Assembly (NCBI GenBank): GCA_016195815.1
Contig: JACPYX010000008.1
Span: 1-64,000 of the forward strand
DNA: 64,000 nucleotides
Origin: Chloroflexota bacterium
GTDB lineage: Bacteria; Chloroflexota; Anaerolineae; Anaerolineales; Villigracilaceae
Direction: 5' to 3'
Shown one piece after another: positions 1 to 8,059 of the stretch. The notes beneath the pieces were generated by a model. It worked only from the letters and a program-made list of their open reading frames with translations, did no database searches and was not told the DNA's origin. The translations under genes were made by a program, and so were the position numbers. Numbering within the stretch: the stretch's first letter is position 1; each line of letters opens with the position of its first letter.

Positions 1-382
1 CGTCTGCATCCTGCGGGCCATCCTTCACTTGAAATGTTTCGGATTCTTCGCCTCGAAAAACAGTGTCGCTGTTTAAGCCAGCCGCAGAGCGGATGCGTAA
101 GCCGTCGGTGCCGGTGCCGCTAATTTGCACATACGCGCCGATTGCAAGCAGGCCGGGTGGAGGCGTCACGGTTCCCGCCGGAGTGGCTGTCGGTTGCGAA
201 ACAGCGGTAGCGGTTGGGGGCGCGATAATGGTCAGGTTAGCGGGGACAAAGCCCACGCCGGGGTTTTGAGGCGGGCGCGTCCAGCCGATGGAAATGAGAG
301 TAAACAGGAGCAGGCATGCCGCGACGAACAGAGTTCCCGCGATAGTCCAAATGTTGACGAGGGAAGTCCAATCTCTTTTCAT
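1..382 (-). CDS. SH3-domain membrane-anchored protein, partial
   Basis: Reading from the ATG at 382, the protein starts with a short basic stretch and one hydrophobic segment (about residues 12-30). A Pro/Thr-rich linker follows (PTATAVSQPTATPAG), then the start of what looks like a bacterial SH3 fold (GLRIRSAAGLNSDTVFRG). The rest lies outside the window. This pattern suits an extracytoplasmic SH3 protein held by an N-terminal anchor; ligand unknown. Its ATG overlaps the antiporter stop by 4 nt (ATGA), so the two genes are probably co-translated. The SH3 call is moderate because only the first half of the domain is visible. Confidence 0.7.
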   Translation of the reverse strand, partial: MKRDWTSLVNIWTIAGTLFVAACLLLFTLISIGWTRPPQNPGVGFVPANLTIIAPPTATAVSQPTATPAGTVTPPPGLLAIGAYVQISGTGTDGLRIRSAAGLNSDTVFRGEESETFQVKDGPQDAD

Positions 383-1455
383 GGCAGGAGGAAGAACGCC
401 AGCCCAAGGATCAGATAAATGGAGAGTAACCCTGCGCCTTCGAGCCAGGTCGATTCGCCATCGTATGAAACCAAAGCAGAGATCACAACTGCGGCCATCA
501 AAGCCAGCAATTCAAATTGATTGAATATGAGATGCATGGGGTTGCCAAGCGCCAGGCTGATAAAGACGAGAAGCGGGGCGACAAAGAGGGCAATTTGAAG
601 GCTCGAAGAGATGGCAATTTCCACGCTCAAATCCATTTTGTTTTTGTGAGCCATCTGCACCGCCACCAAATGTTCGGCCACGTTGCCGATGAGCGGAACG
701 AGAATGATGCCGAGGAAAAATTCCGAGATGCCGAGGTTGGCGATTACATCTTCGGCTACGCGGACAAGCGCCTCGCTCAAGTATACGACGCCGATCGTGG
801 CAAGGGCAAGGATGGTGATGGCTTGAGCCAAGGTCCAATCGGGAAGTTCGCTTTTGGGCATAGTATGCGAGAGCGCGCTTTCTTTGGAACGGGACGCATC
901 GAATAAACCCAGGATGTACAGCGCGATCATAATGATCGCAACGCCGATACTAAGCGCTTCGACTTTTGAATCGGCGGCCTTACCTACGATGCTTTGGCTG
1001 AACATGGACGGTATGATCAGTGTCACGACGGCCAGCACGAGCAGGATGGCGTTGCGGCTGGCGTTGACCTTGTTGAAGGTTTGCGTTCCGTGGCGAATAC
1101 CGCCGACCACGATGGAAAAACCAAGCACGAGCAAAAGGTTGCCGATGATCGAGCCGGTAATGGAGGCCAGAACCAGTCCCAATAAACCGGCTTGCACGGC
1201 GGTAATTGTGATGATGAGTTCAGCAGCGTTGCCCAGCGTGGCATTGAGCAATGCGCCCCAGCGTGGACCCGTGTAGGACGCCAGGTCTTCGGTTGCTTCG
1301 CCGATGTAGGCGGCAAGCGGAATGATGCCAATCGCGGCCAGGATAAAGATCGCGATGGATGACCACTGTAAAAGTTGGGCTGCGAAGGTCAGCGGCAGAG
1401 AGAGCAGGAGAAAGACCAGCGGGTTTTTTGAAAGAAATTTATTGAAAGATTTCAT
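379..1455 (-). CDS. cax: Calcium/proton antiporter, CaCA family
   Basis: This is a 358-residue integral membrane protein, the usual size for prokaryotic Cax exchangers. About ten or eleven hydrophobic segments are visible. The two inverted alpha-repeat signatures are present: GNAAELIITI in the N-terminal half and GNVAEHLVA in the C-terminal half. Their acidic residues coordinate Ca2+ and the counter-ion. It should export Ca2+ from the cytoplasm using the proton gradient. It sits between the lipid kinase gene (41 nt upstream) and the SH3 protein gene (4-nt overlap), so a three-gene unit is plausible. The family call is strong; the ion preference is inferred. Confidence 0.9.
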   Translation of the reverse strand: MKSFNKFLSKNPLVFLLLSLPLTFAAQLLQWSSIAIFILAAIGIIPLAAYIGEATEDLASYTGPRWGALLNATLGNAAELIITITAVQAGLLGLVLASITGSIIGNLLLVLGFSIVVGGIRHGTQTFNKVNASRNAILLVLAVVTLIIPSMFSQSIVGKAADSKVEALSIGVAIIMIALYILGLFDASRSKESALSHTMPKSELPDWTLAQAITILALATIGVVYLSEALVRVAEDVIANLGISEFFLGIILVPLIGNVAEHLVAVQMAHKNKMDLSVEIAISSSLQIALFVAPLLVFISLALGNPMHLIFNQFELLALMAAVVISALVSYDGESTWLEGAGLLSIYLILGLAFFLLP

Positions 1456-1495
1456 GGCTTTTGTTTGCGGGCTGAAGTGCGCGCTTTCTCCTCGT

Positions 1496-2443
1496 TTATT
1501 TTTCTGCGGTGTTTTTCAACAATTCCAACGCCCTGGGCGGGATGATAACTTTCAGGGCTTGTTTCCGAATTTTAAATTCCGCCTGTGCACCGCCGAGCAT
1601 AGGCTCGCCATCCACCTGGGTTGAGAAAGCTGTATCGGATTCTATCCGCGCGGAGTGGAAAGGCAAACAGCGCGCCTGGTCGCTGGTTAAATGGCGGCCT
1701 GCCAACAGGTCAAAAAAGTGGCGGAAAGCATCGGCCACATTGTTGCCGCTCATCAACCATAAATCCATTTGGCCGTCATCCAAAAATGCGTTCGGCGAGA
1801 GGACAGCCATGCCGCCGACGTAGCGTCGAATATTGGTGGCGACGGCCAGCAGGAAATGTCCATCCACGCGTTGATCGTCGGCCCACACGCGCAAGTCCAT
1901 GCCGTGCCAGATGGCCGCGTTCCAAACTGTGGTGGCAAAATAATGAGGCACCGAAACATACTTGACGAAGCGCGGGCGCGGCTCAAGCGCATGAATGGTC
2001 ATTGCATCTAGGCCGATGCCGGCCCAAAGTAAAAACGGACGGTCGTTGCACATGCCGACATCCACGCGGCAGACAGGCGCGCTTGCCAGCAGGCGGGCGT
2101 TTTGCTGCAGTGCCTGGGTATGCCACCAGTCGAAGATTCGCTGGCCCAACTCCATGGCCCAGACATTCATCGTCCCCGCCGGAAGAACAGCGAGCGCGGT
2201 CTCTGTGTTCATCAAGCCGCCGGCAACCTGCCCGACCGTTCCATCGCCGCCGACAGCAAAGACTGCGTCATATTTTTCCGCCGCGGCCTGACGCGCCACC
2301 TGCGTGGCGTGACTGCCGCTCAACGTTTCTGCAACTTCGATTTGCCAGCCTGCCGCGCTCAATGGACGAATAATGCCGCGCACAAAAGGCCGGACGGGCA
2401 CGCGTCCTGCGGCAGGGTTGTAAAGCAGGAGGCCTTTTCGCAT
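1496..2443 (-). CDS. Diacylglycerol/lipid kinase (DagK/YegS fold)
   Basis: The 315-residue protein begins with the family motif YNPAAG near residue 8 and carries the nucleotide-binding GGDGTVGQVAGGL around residues 65-77. It is the usual length for the DAGK catalytic family, which phosphorylates lipids such as diacylglycerol, or phosphatidylglycerol in YegS, at the inner membrane face. Substrate cannot be assigned from sequence. A perfect TATAAT lies 6 nt upstream of the ATG, so the message is probably leaderless. It diverges from the Ser/Thr kinase gene. Confidence 0.88.
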   Translation of the reverse strand: MRKGLLLYNPAAGRVPVRPFVRGIIRPLSAAGWQIEVAETLSGSHATQVARQAAAEKYDAVFAVGGDGTVGQVAGGLMNTETALAVLPAGTMNVWAMELGQRIFDWWHTQALQQNARLLASAPVCRVDVGMCNDRPFLLWAGIGLDAMTIHALEPRPRFVKYVSVPHYFATTVWNAAIWHGMDLRVWADDQRVDGHFLLAVATNIRRYVGGMAVLSPNAFLDDGQMDLWLMSGNNVADAFRHFFDLLAGRHLTSDQARCLPFHSARIESDTAFSTQVDGEPMLGGAQAEFKIRKQALKVIIPPRALELLKNTAEK

Positions 2444-2449
2444 TGGACG

Positions 2450-2455
2450 ATTATA
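2450..2455 (-). promoter_or_regulatory. -10 box for lipid kinase gene (leaderless)
   Basis: Read on the minus strand the hexamer is TATAAT, followed by CGTCCA and then the ATG at 2443. Initiation about 6-7 nt after the hexamer would place the transcript 5' end on or next to the start codon. No Shine-Dalgarno sequence fits in that space. Confidence 0.6.
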
Positions 2456-2468
2456 ACTGACGGGATGT

Positions 2469-2474
2469 TATAAT
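2469..2474 (+). promoter_or_regulatory. -10 box for Ser/Thr kinase gene (leaderless)
   Basis: TATAAT lies 7 nt before the kinase ATG at 2482, leaving no room for a ribosome binding site. It is back to back with the lipid kinase -10 box, so 39 nt between two divergent ATGs hold both promoters. No good -35 hexamer is seen at 17 nt spacing. Confidence 0.6.
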
Positions 2475-2481
2475 CGCCTCG

Positions 2482-3534
2482 ATGCTTCAAAAGGGTGAAG
2501 GACGTTTACTCAACAATCGTTACCAGCTGCTCGAGCGTTTTGGTTCAGGCGGAATGGCAAACGTTTTTCGCGCCCGCGACATACTGCTCGACCGCTATGT
2601 TGCGATCAAAGTCCTGCGCGATGACCGCAGGCGCGACGCCAATTTCGATGAACAATTCCGGCACGAAGCGCGCGCTGTCGCCAACCTGACCCATCCCAAT
2701 ATTGTCACAGTCTATGATTTCGGCTTCGATAACGGCCAGCCGTTCATCGTCATGGAACTTGTCCCCGGTACGGATTTGAAGTCGCTTCTGCATAAACGCG
2801 GACGCTTCACAGTGGATGAAGCCATTCCATTGATCGTGCAGGCCTGCGCCGGAATTGGCTATGCTCATCGCGCCGGCCTCGTGCATTGCGACGTCAAGCC
2901 GCACAACATGCTGGTCACACCCGATAACCACCTCAAGGTCACGGATTTTGGCATCGCGCGCGCGCTTGCCACCATCAGCCCCGGTGAACACACCGATGTA
3001 GTCTGGGGTTCGCCGCAATATTTTGCGCCCGAACAAGCCGCGGGACACGCGCCCAGTCCGGCTTCCGATGTCTATTCGTTGGGCGTCGTCCTCTATGAAA
3101 TGCTGACCGGCACACTGCCATTTACCGCATCCACCGCCGAAGAACTGGCGCGGCTTCATTTGAATGCCGATCCCATTCCGCTCGGTGAATATATCCCCGA
3201 TATTCCCAAACCGCTCGAAGAAATCATCTTAAAAGTTCTATCGAAAGAACCGTCTGCCCGTTATCGCACCGCCGACCAGCTCGGGCGCGTCTTGATGAAC
3301 TTTGGGACTCAGCGCGACGATCCGACTCCCAGCATCCCCATTTCGACTCCACGCCCGGCCGCGACTCCGAATTACGTTTGGGAACAAGCGCCTCAGCCCG
3401 CCCCCGAAGCGGACGCGGCACCCCTGGATATTGACTGGCTGTCTGTTGGCCTCGGCCTGCTGATGGTGATCGCCGTGCTTGGCCTCGTTCCGTTTTGGAT
3501 GTGGGTGTACTTCATATATATAACCCGCCCATAA
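2482..3534 (+). CDS. Membrane-anchored Ser/Thr protein kinase (PknB type)
   Basis: The 350-residue protein has a Hanks-type kinase domain at about residues 13-275. It shows a Gly-rich loop GSGGMANV (21-28), the ATP lysine in AIKVL (K43), the catalytic loop HCDVKPHNM (135-143), DFG at 155-157 and a PEQ version of the APE motif. The usual HRD arginine is cysteine (C136), so this is a non-RD kinase. A short Pro-rich linker leads to one transmembrane helix near the C-terminus (about 320-345), with no PASTA domains and almost nothing beyond the membrane. It should phosphorylate cytoplasmic proteins; targets unknown. Confidence 0.92.
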   Translation: MLQKGEGRLLNNRYQLLERFGSGGMANVFRARDILLDRYVAIKVLRDDRRRDANFDEQFRHEARAVANLTHPNIVTVYDFGFDNGQPFIVMELVPGTDLKSLLHKRGRFTVDEAIPLIVQACAGIGYAHRAGLVHCDVKPHNMLVTPDNHLKVTDFGIARALATISPGEHTDVVWGSPQYFAPEQAAGHAPSPASDVYSLGVVLYEMLTGTLPFTASTAEELARLHLNADPIPLGEYIPDIPKPLEEIILKVLSKEPSARYRTADQLGRVLMNFGTQRDDPTPSIPISTPRPAATPNYVWEQAPQPAPEADAAPLDIDWLSVGLGLLMVIAVLGLVPFWMWVYFIYITRP

Positions 3535-3544
3535 AATAGGATTT

Positions 3545-3625
3545 GTCATTGCGAGCGAAGCGAAGCAATCTCAAGTCACATTCAAAAACGAGATTGCTTC
3601 GAGAGCTACGCTCTCTCGCAATGAC
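3545..3625. repeat. Palindromic interspersed repeat, copy 1
   Basis: Starts with GTCATTGCGAGCGAAGCGAA and ends with its near-complement (GAGAGCTACGCTCTCTCGCAATGAC), giving imperfect inverted ends around a core containing AATCTCAAG and GAGATTGCTTCG. It lies in the gap between the kinase gene and rpe. Related copies occur at 4314-4352 and 62397-62491. An in-frame ATG inside it would add 31 repeat-derived residues to Rpe, which I do not accept. Confidence 0.8.
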
Positions 3626-3635
3626 ATTGAAAATT

Positions 3636-4307
3636 ATGAACAAAAAATATATCATCGCCCCCTCCATCGTTTCTGCCGATTATCTTCGCCTGGCAGAGGA
3701 TATTCGCGCCTGCGAGACTGCCGGCGCAGACTGGCTTCATCTCGACGTGATGGACGGCCACTTCGTCCCCAATCTGACGTTTGGCCCGTTCCTCGTTGAA
3801 ACATTCAAGCGCGCTACAAACCTTCCGCTGGATGTTCATCTTATGATCGAACAGCCGGAACGTTACCTCGAAGCTTTTGCCAAAGCCGGCGCGAGTCACC
3901 TCACCGTGCATGTTGAGACTTGCCCGCATTTACACCGCACGCTTCAACAAATTAAATCGCTGGGCTGCGCGGCAGGCGTCACGCTAAACCCCGGCACGCC
4001 GGTCTCTGCCATCGAGCCGGTTTTGCATCTGGCGGATCTGGTGTTGGTGATGAGCGTCAACCCCGGGTTTTCCGGCCAGGTTTTTTTAGCGGAGACCGCT
4101 TCAAAGGTCGAACAGATTCGAAAAAAATTGGACCAGATCAACTCGTCAGCGTGGTTGGAAGTGGACGGCGGCATCACCCCCGAGACTTTGCCGGTCATGA
4201 AAAATGCGGGCGCAAATGCCTTTGTGTCGGCCAGCGCGGTCTTCAAATATCCGCAGGGTATCGCGTCCGGGATCAAGGCGTTACGGATGTCGTTACCAGG
4301 GGCATAG
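3636..4307 (+). CDS. rpe: Ribulose-phosphate 3-epimerase
   Basis: From the ATG at 3636 the protein is 223 residues, normal for Rpe. It catalyses interconversion of ribulose 5-phosphate and xylulose 5-phosphate in the pentose phosphate pathway. TIM-barrel motifs are clear: APSIVSADYLRL at the N-terminus, HLDVMDGHFVPN (metal and catalytic Asp), DVHLMIEQPE, VNPGFSGQ, and VDGGITPET with the second catalytic Asp. The upstream in-frame ATG at 3543 was rejected because the extra residues come from a genomic repeat. The gene is bracketed by two copies of the same repeat family. Confidence 0.95.
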   Translation: MNKKYIIAPSIVSADYLRLAEDIRACETAGADWLHLDVMDGHFVPNLTFGPFLVETFKRATNLPLDVHLMIEQPERYLEAFAKAGASHLTVHVETCPHLHRTLQQIKSLGCAAGVTLNPGTPVSAIEPVLHLADLVLVMSVNPGFSGQVFLAETASKVEQIRKKLDQINSSAWLEVDGGITPETLPVMKNAGANAFVSASAVFKYPQGIASGIKALRMSLPGA

Positions 4308-4313
4308 CGACGA

Positions 4314-4352
4314 AACAATCTCAAGCCACATTCAAAAATGAGATTGCTTCGC
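4314..4352. repeat. Interspersed repeat, copy 2 (core only)
   Basis: This stretch repeats the core of the element at 3545-3625: AATCTCAAGCCACATTCAAA followed by GAGATTGCTTCG, with only a few differences. The outer palindromic arms are mostly missing. It begins just after the rpe stop codon. Confidence 0.7.
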
Positions 4353-4376
4353 TTGCAACAACTGCGTTGAAGGTTA

Positions 4377-4413
4377 AAACAAAAATCACGATGCGTTTCG
4401 CGTCGTGATTTTG
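4377..4413 (-). terminator. Rho-independent terminator of rpmB
   Basis: The stem AATCACGA / TCGTGATT encloses GCG-rich bases. On the minus strand it is followed by TTTTTGTTTT. It lies just downstream of the rpmB stop codon. Confidence 0.75.
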
Positions 4414-4432
4414 TGGGCAGGAAATAATAAAC

Positions 4433-4618
4433 TTACGCGACTGACTTGCTCAGCGTTTTGATGCACTTGGCGCACAGCACTTGCTTGACCATGCGTCCAT
4501 TCTGCATGACGGTCACCTTTTGCAGATTGGGCTTGAATTTGCGATTTGTCGCGCGCAGAGAGAATGAGCGGTTATGCCCAAAGGCGGTCGCCTTGCCGCA
4601 GGTTGCACATTTAGCCAT
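4433..4618 (-). CDS. rpmB: 50S ribosomal protein L28, zinc-binding form
   Basis: The 61-residue protein starts MAKCATCGKATAFGHNRSFS and ends with VLCAKCIKTLSKSVA. The two CxxC pairs mark the Zn-ribbon (C+) version of L28, part of the large ribosomal subunit. An AGGAAT Shine-Dalgarno lies about 10 nt upstream. It diverges from asp23-fakA. The association of rpmB with Asp23 and YloV-type genes is also known from Bacillus. Confidence 0.96.
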   Translation of the reverse strand: MAKCATCGKATAFGHNRSFSLRATNRKFKPNLQKVTVMQNGRMVKQVLCAKCIKTLSKSVA

Positions 4619-4739
4619 CGTATATATTCCTTTCGTACAATGATTCCAGTACCGTTGCCCGATTTTTGAAGGCAGGGCATTTTACCATAGAACGTATCCA
4701 TCCTCAACACAATTTGTTAAAATAGAACGAGAGGACAGT

Positions 4740-5096
4740 ATGGGCGAAGAAACCACTTCAGTAGGCGGTATTCACATCTCACCGAATGCCGTTGCGACAA
4801 TTGCATATCATGCCACGCTTCAATCTTACGGCGTGGTGGGACTGGCTCCGAAGAATCTGGCTGAAAACCTGGCACAGACCATCACTCATGAACCGGCGCG
4901 CGGCGTTTCCGTCCGCTATGACGGCGAGAATATCGACATTGATATTTATGTCATCGTCGAATACGGCACGCGTATTACAACAGTGGCGGACAGCGTTGCC
5001 GACACGGTCAAATTTCACGTCGAGAAGGCGCTGGGCATGGCTGTCCATGAAGTGAACATTCATGTGGCCGGATTGCGCGTCAGCAGCTCGGATTAG
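4740..5096 (+). CDS. Asp23/Gls24 family protein
   Basis: The 118-residue protein matches the Asp23/Gls24 (YloU) family. It has an N-terminal GGIHISPNAVATIAYHATL segment, a middle GVSVRYDGENIDIDIYVIVEYG segment, and a C-terminal VNIHVAGLRV strand. Members act at the cell envelope or near the membrane and are often found beside fakA. Their biochemical role is not settled. A GAGAGGA ribosome binding site precedes the ATG, and the stop is 12 nt from fakA, so the two genes form an operon. Confidence 0.9.
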   Translation: MGEETTSVGGIHISPNAVATIAYHATLQSYGVVGLAPKNLAENLAQTITHEPARGVSVRYDGENIDIDIYVIVEYGTRITTVADSVADTVKFHVEKALGMAVHEVNIHVAGLRVSSSD

Positions 5097-5108
5097 GACA
5101 CGAACCAG

Positions 5109-6779
5109 ATGATTGTGGATACTGCTCGGCTCGAGAAGTTGCGTCATCGGCCATTCGACGGCCAGGCTGTAAAGTGCCTCGTCGAAGCCGGATTGATCTG
5201 GCTTAAAACCAATCACCAGACGGTTAACTTGCTGAACGTTTTTCCTGTTCCCGATGGCGACACAGGCACGAACATGATGTTGACGATGACCTCAGCCTGG
5301 AATGAGATCAAGGATTCGGGCGAGAATCACGCAGGGAAAATGCTGGCCCTGGTCGCCAAAGGCGCATTGATGGGCGCGCGCGGTAATTCGGGCGTGATCC
5401 TTTCGCAGTTGTGGCGCGGCTTTGCGCGCGGCATTCAAGAATCAGCAGTAATTGACGCAGTTTCACTTGTGCGCGGTTTTGCGGATGCGCGTGATACAGC
5501 GTATAAAGGCGTGGTCAAGCCTGTCGAAGGAACCATCCTGACAGTCTCGAAGGATACGGCGGCCGCGGCAGAGGCCGCGCTGGCTGAGACGCAGGATCCA
5601 ATCGAAGTCCTGGCGCGTTGTGTACTTGCCGCTGGCGAGTCCGTAAGCCGTACGCCGGAATTGCTTCCAATTCTGAAACAGGCAGGCGTCGTTGATTCGG
5701 GCGGCAAGGGTTTCTTCTTTATCCTGGAGGGAATGTTGCGACACATCTATGGTCAATCACTGGACGCTCCGATCTCGTCCGTTCAACCGCTTTCGTCAAT
5801 GAATTTTGAGAGTGCCATGCAGGAAGTTGAAGAAGGTCAGGATTACGAGGTCGTTGTGGACTTCTTCCCGAACGATCAATTCGAGTTGCAAAAATTTTAT
5901 GACAAGCTGGAAGAAATGGGAACATCCATTCAAGTGGGCGAAGGTGAGGGCATGTATCGCATGCACATCCATGTGCCGCTCGATAAACGCTACCAGCCAA
6001 TTGATTACATTATGGGCATCGGCACCATTACCAAAGTCGCCATGGAAAACCTTGTGGCGCAGATGGATGAGATTGATGCCAGGACAAAAGGCGGAAAGCT
6101 TGAACTGGCAGCCATCCAGCCTGGGCAGATCGCGGTCGTGGCGGTTTCGCCGGGACCCGGCTTGAGCCGCATCTTCGCCAGTTTGGGCGTGACCGCCATC
6201 GTCGGCGGCGGACAAACGATGAATCCGTCTACAAAAGATATTCTCGATGCATTCGAGAATCTTCCGACTGACAAAGTTATCATCCTGCCCAACAATAAGA
6301 ATATTATCCTGGCCGCCAACCAGGCCAGGGACGTAACGGTAAAGCGCGTGCAGATCGTGCCGAGCAGAACCGTCCCGCAGGGATTGGCCGCCATGCTTTC
6401 GCTCAATCCCGACGGGGAGTTGGATTCCGTTACCGATAAAATGATCAAAGCAATGAGCACGGTCCAGACCGGCGAGATCACCATCGCAACTCGTTCCGTT
6501 GAAATTGACGGCGTGAAGGTCAAAGAAGGCCAGGTCATCGCGTTGTTGGACGGCAAATTAATTCTCTCATCAGGTTCGGTTGAAGAGGGTGTCATCGCTT
6601 TTCTTGAGAAGGCCAAAGCTGATGAACGCGAGCTTATCACGCTGTTCTACGGCGAAGACCTGCCTCATGCCGAAGCTAACCGCATTGCCGATGAAATCCG
6701 CAAGAAGTATCCCGCGCTGACGATCGAAATTCAGGATGGCGGACAGCCTCATTACCAGCTTATTATTTCGGTGGAATAA
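5109..6779 (+). CDS. fakA: DAK2-domain fatty-acid kinase FakA (YloV)
   Basis: The 556-residue protein has an N-terminal DAK2 (DhaL-like) domain with PVPDGDTGTNM; D49, D51 and N55 are the expected Mg-ATP ligands. ARGNSGVILSQ follows near residue 95 and DSGGKGFFFILEG near 200. The C-terminal DUF1949/DegV-like half is complete. FakA phosphorylates fatty acids bound to a DegV-family FakB protein, and such a gene lies 172 nt downstream. The product, acyl-phosphate, feeds phospholipid synthesis through PlsX/PlsY. The order Asp23-FakA is conserved in Firmicutes (yloU-yloV). Confidence 0.93.
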   Translation: MIVDTARLEKLRHRPFDGQAVKCLVEAGLIWLKTNHQTVNLLNVFPVPDGDTGTNMMLTMTSAWNEIKDSGENHAGKMLALVAKGALMGARGNSGVILSQLWRGFARGIQESAVIDAVSLVRGFADARDTAYKGVVKPVEGTILTVSKDTAAAAEAALAETQDPIEVLARCVLAAGESVSRTPELLPILKQAGVVDSGGKGFFFILEGMLRHIYGQSLDAPISSVQPLSSMNFESAMQEVEEGQDYEVVVDFFPNDQFELQKFYDKLEEMGTSIQVGEGEGMYRMHIHVPLDKRYQPIDYIMGIGTITKVAMENLVAQMDEIDARTKGGKLELAAIQPGQIAVVAVSPGPGLSRIFASLGVTAIVGGGQTMNPSTKDILDAFENLPTDKVIILPNNKNIILAANQARDVTVKRVQIVPSRTVPQGLAAMLSLNPDGELDSVTDKMIKAMSTVQTGEITIATRSVEIDGVKVKEGQVIALLDGKLILSSGSVEEGVIAFLEKAKADERELITLFYGEDLPHAEANRIADEIRKKYPALTIEIQDGGQPHYQLIISVE

Positions 6780-6951
6780 AGATTGGGAATCGGGAGTCGT
6801 GAACTGGTTCGGGCGCCCGATTGTTTTTGGAACACTCACTGCCGTACAAATACAAAAACTGAACTGCAAAGAAAGCCATTAAATCTTTGCGGTCTTAACG
6901 CTCTTTGCGGTAGAGAATTGAACATAAAAAAATTCGCGCCGCCTGGCTGGA

Positions 6952-7791
6952 ATGATGAAATTAGGTATTGTCACTGACTCAACCTCCGACCTGCCCCAAC
7001 ATTTAATCGAACAATACGAGATAGAAGTTGTGCCAACCATTTTAATTCTCGAAGGCAGGGAATATGCGGATGGACAGGGTATCTCGCGCACAGAGTTCTA
7101 CACGCGCCTGCCGGATTTCAAGACGGTTCCCACGACTGCCGCTCCCTCGATCGGTGAGTTTTCCGGCCGCTATGAGAAGTTGCTCGGTCAGGGCTGTGAC
7201 CACATACTCTCGATCCATGCCGCCGGCGCGTTGACTTCCATTCTGAATGTTGCGCGCCAGGCCGCGGACAGATTCCAAAATCGCATCACCACCATTGACA
7301 GCCTGTCTCTCTCGATGGGACTCGGCTTTCAAGTCTTGGCTGCGGCAGAAACCGCCGAGGATGGACTCAAGGCCGCGCTGGCCGCGATTGAATCCGCGCG
7401 CAAAAGATTGCGCGTTTCCGCCGCGCTGGACACGATGGAATATCTTCGCCGCAGCGGACGAGTCCCGGCGGCGGTGACGATGCTCGGTTCGGCCTTAAGC
7501 ATCAAGCCGCTGGTTGAAGTGGCCGACAGCCAGGTCAAGGCCATCGGCGCGGTACGGACAACGCGTCAGGCCGATGAACGCATGATGTCCTTCCTGAAAT
7601 CTTGCGGAAAATTGGAACGGCTGGCCATCCTGCATACCGGCGCCGAAACGCGTGCGCGCGGATTCCTGCGCCAGGCGATGAACGAGATCAGCCAGTCTGT
7701 GCCGCGTGAAATCCTGATGTTGAACGTCACCACCGTGATCGGCACGCACGTCGGGCCGAATGGACTGGGCTTCGCAGCGGTAAAGGTGTAG
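6952..7791 (+). CDS. DegV family fatty-acid-binding protein (FakB-like)
   Basis: The 279-residue protein has the DegV opening IVTDSTSDLP, the ligand-pocket segment TTAAPSIGEF and LRRSGRVPAA, all typical of the family. DegV proteins bind a fatty acid and present it to FakA. Two ATGs occur in a row (6952 and 6955); either may be used and only a weak GGCTGGA precedes them. With fakA just upstream, a FakA/FakB pair is the natural reading. The 172-nt gap between them holds no gene, only repeated low-complexity text (CTTTGCGGT twice). Confidence 0.9.
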   Translation: MMKLGIVTDSTSDLPQHLIEQYEIEVVPTILILEGREYADGQGISRTEFYTRLPDFKTVPTTAAPSIGEFSGRYEKLLGQGCDHILSIHAAGALTSILNVARQAADRFQNRITTIDSLSLSMGLGFQVLAAAETAEDGLKAALAAIESARKRLRVSAALDTMEYLRRSGRVPAAVTMLGSALSIKPLVEVADSQVKAIGAVRTTRQADERMMSFLKSCGKLERLAILHTGAETRARGFLRQAMNEISQSVPREILMLNVTTVIGTHVGPNGLGFAAVKV

Positions 7792-8009
7792 GGAGGCAAG
7801 ACCAATGTAAGATTCTGGCGGGAGATTCTGGGCAGAAGCATGTTTCGTTGTCCGTCCCTATCGCCTCGACCCATGACTTGTAATCTGTTTCCGTTATGAT
7901 GCGTTCGTGCGCCTGCTACTTGAGCGACTCATACACCAACGCGGCCGCCGACAATTTCCCAACCATACTTCGCTTTGCGCCTGTCTTTGACCCCGAACCG
8001 CCAGGTGGT

Positions 8010-8052
8010 AGAAAAAGAAAAGCCTGGCAGTTCACATGAACTGCCAGGCTTG
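8010..8052 (-). terminator. Terminator after PhnD-like gene
   Basis: A 13-bp perfect stem (AGCCTGGCAGTTC paired with GAACTGCCAGGCT) with a 4-nt loop, followed on the minus strand by TTTCTTTTTC. It sits just beyond the stop of the 8060-9178 gene. The rest of the 7792-8059 gap shows no convincing gene. Confidence 0.88.
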
Positions 8053-8059
8053 GGGACTT

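Noticed and set aside
3543-3635. N-terminal extension of Rpe starting at 3543
   Set aside because: The 31 extra residues are encoded by a palindromic genomic repeat; the ATG at 3636 gives the normal Rpe start and length.
7855-8036. Small open frame before the PhnD terminator
   Set aside because: It begins with ATGATG but has no ribosome site, reads into the terminator hairpin, and matches no family.
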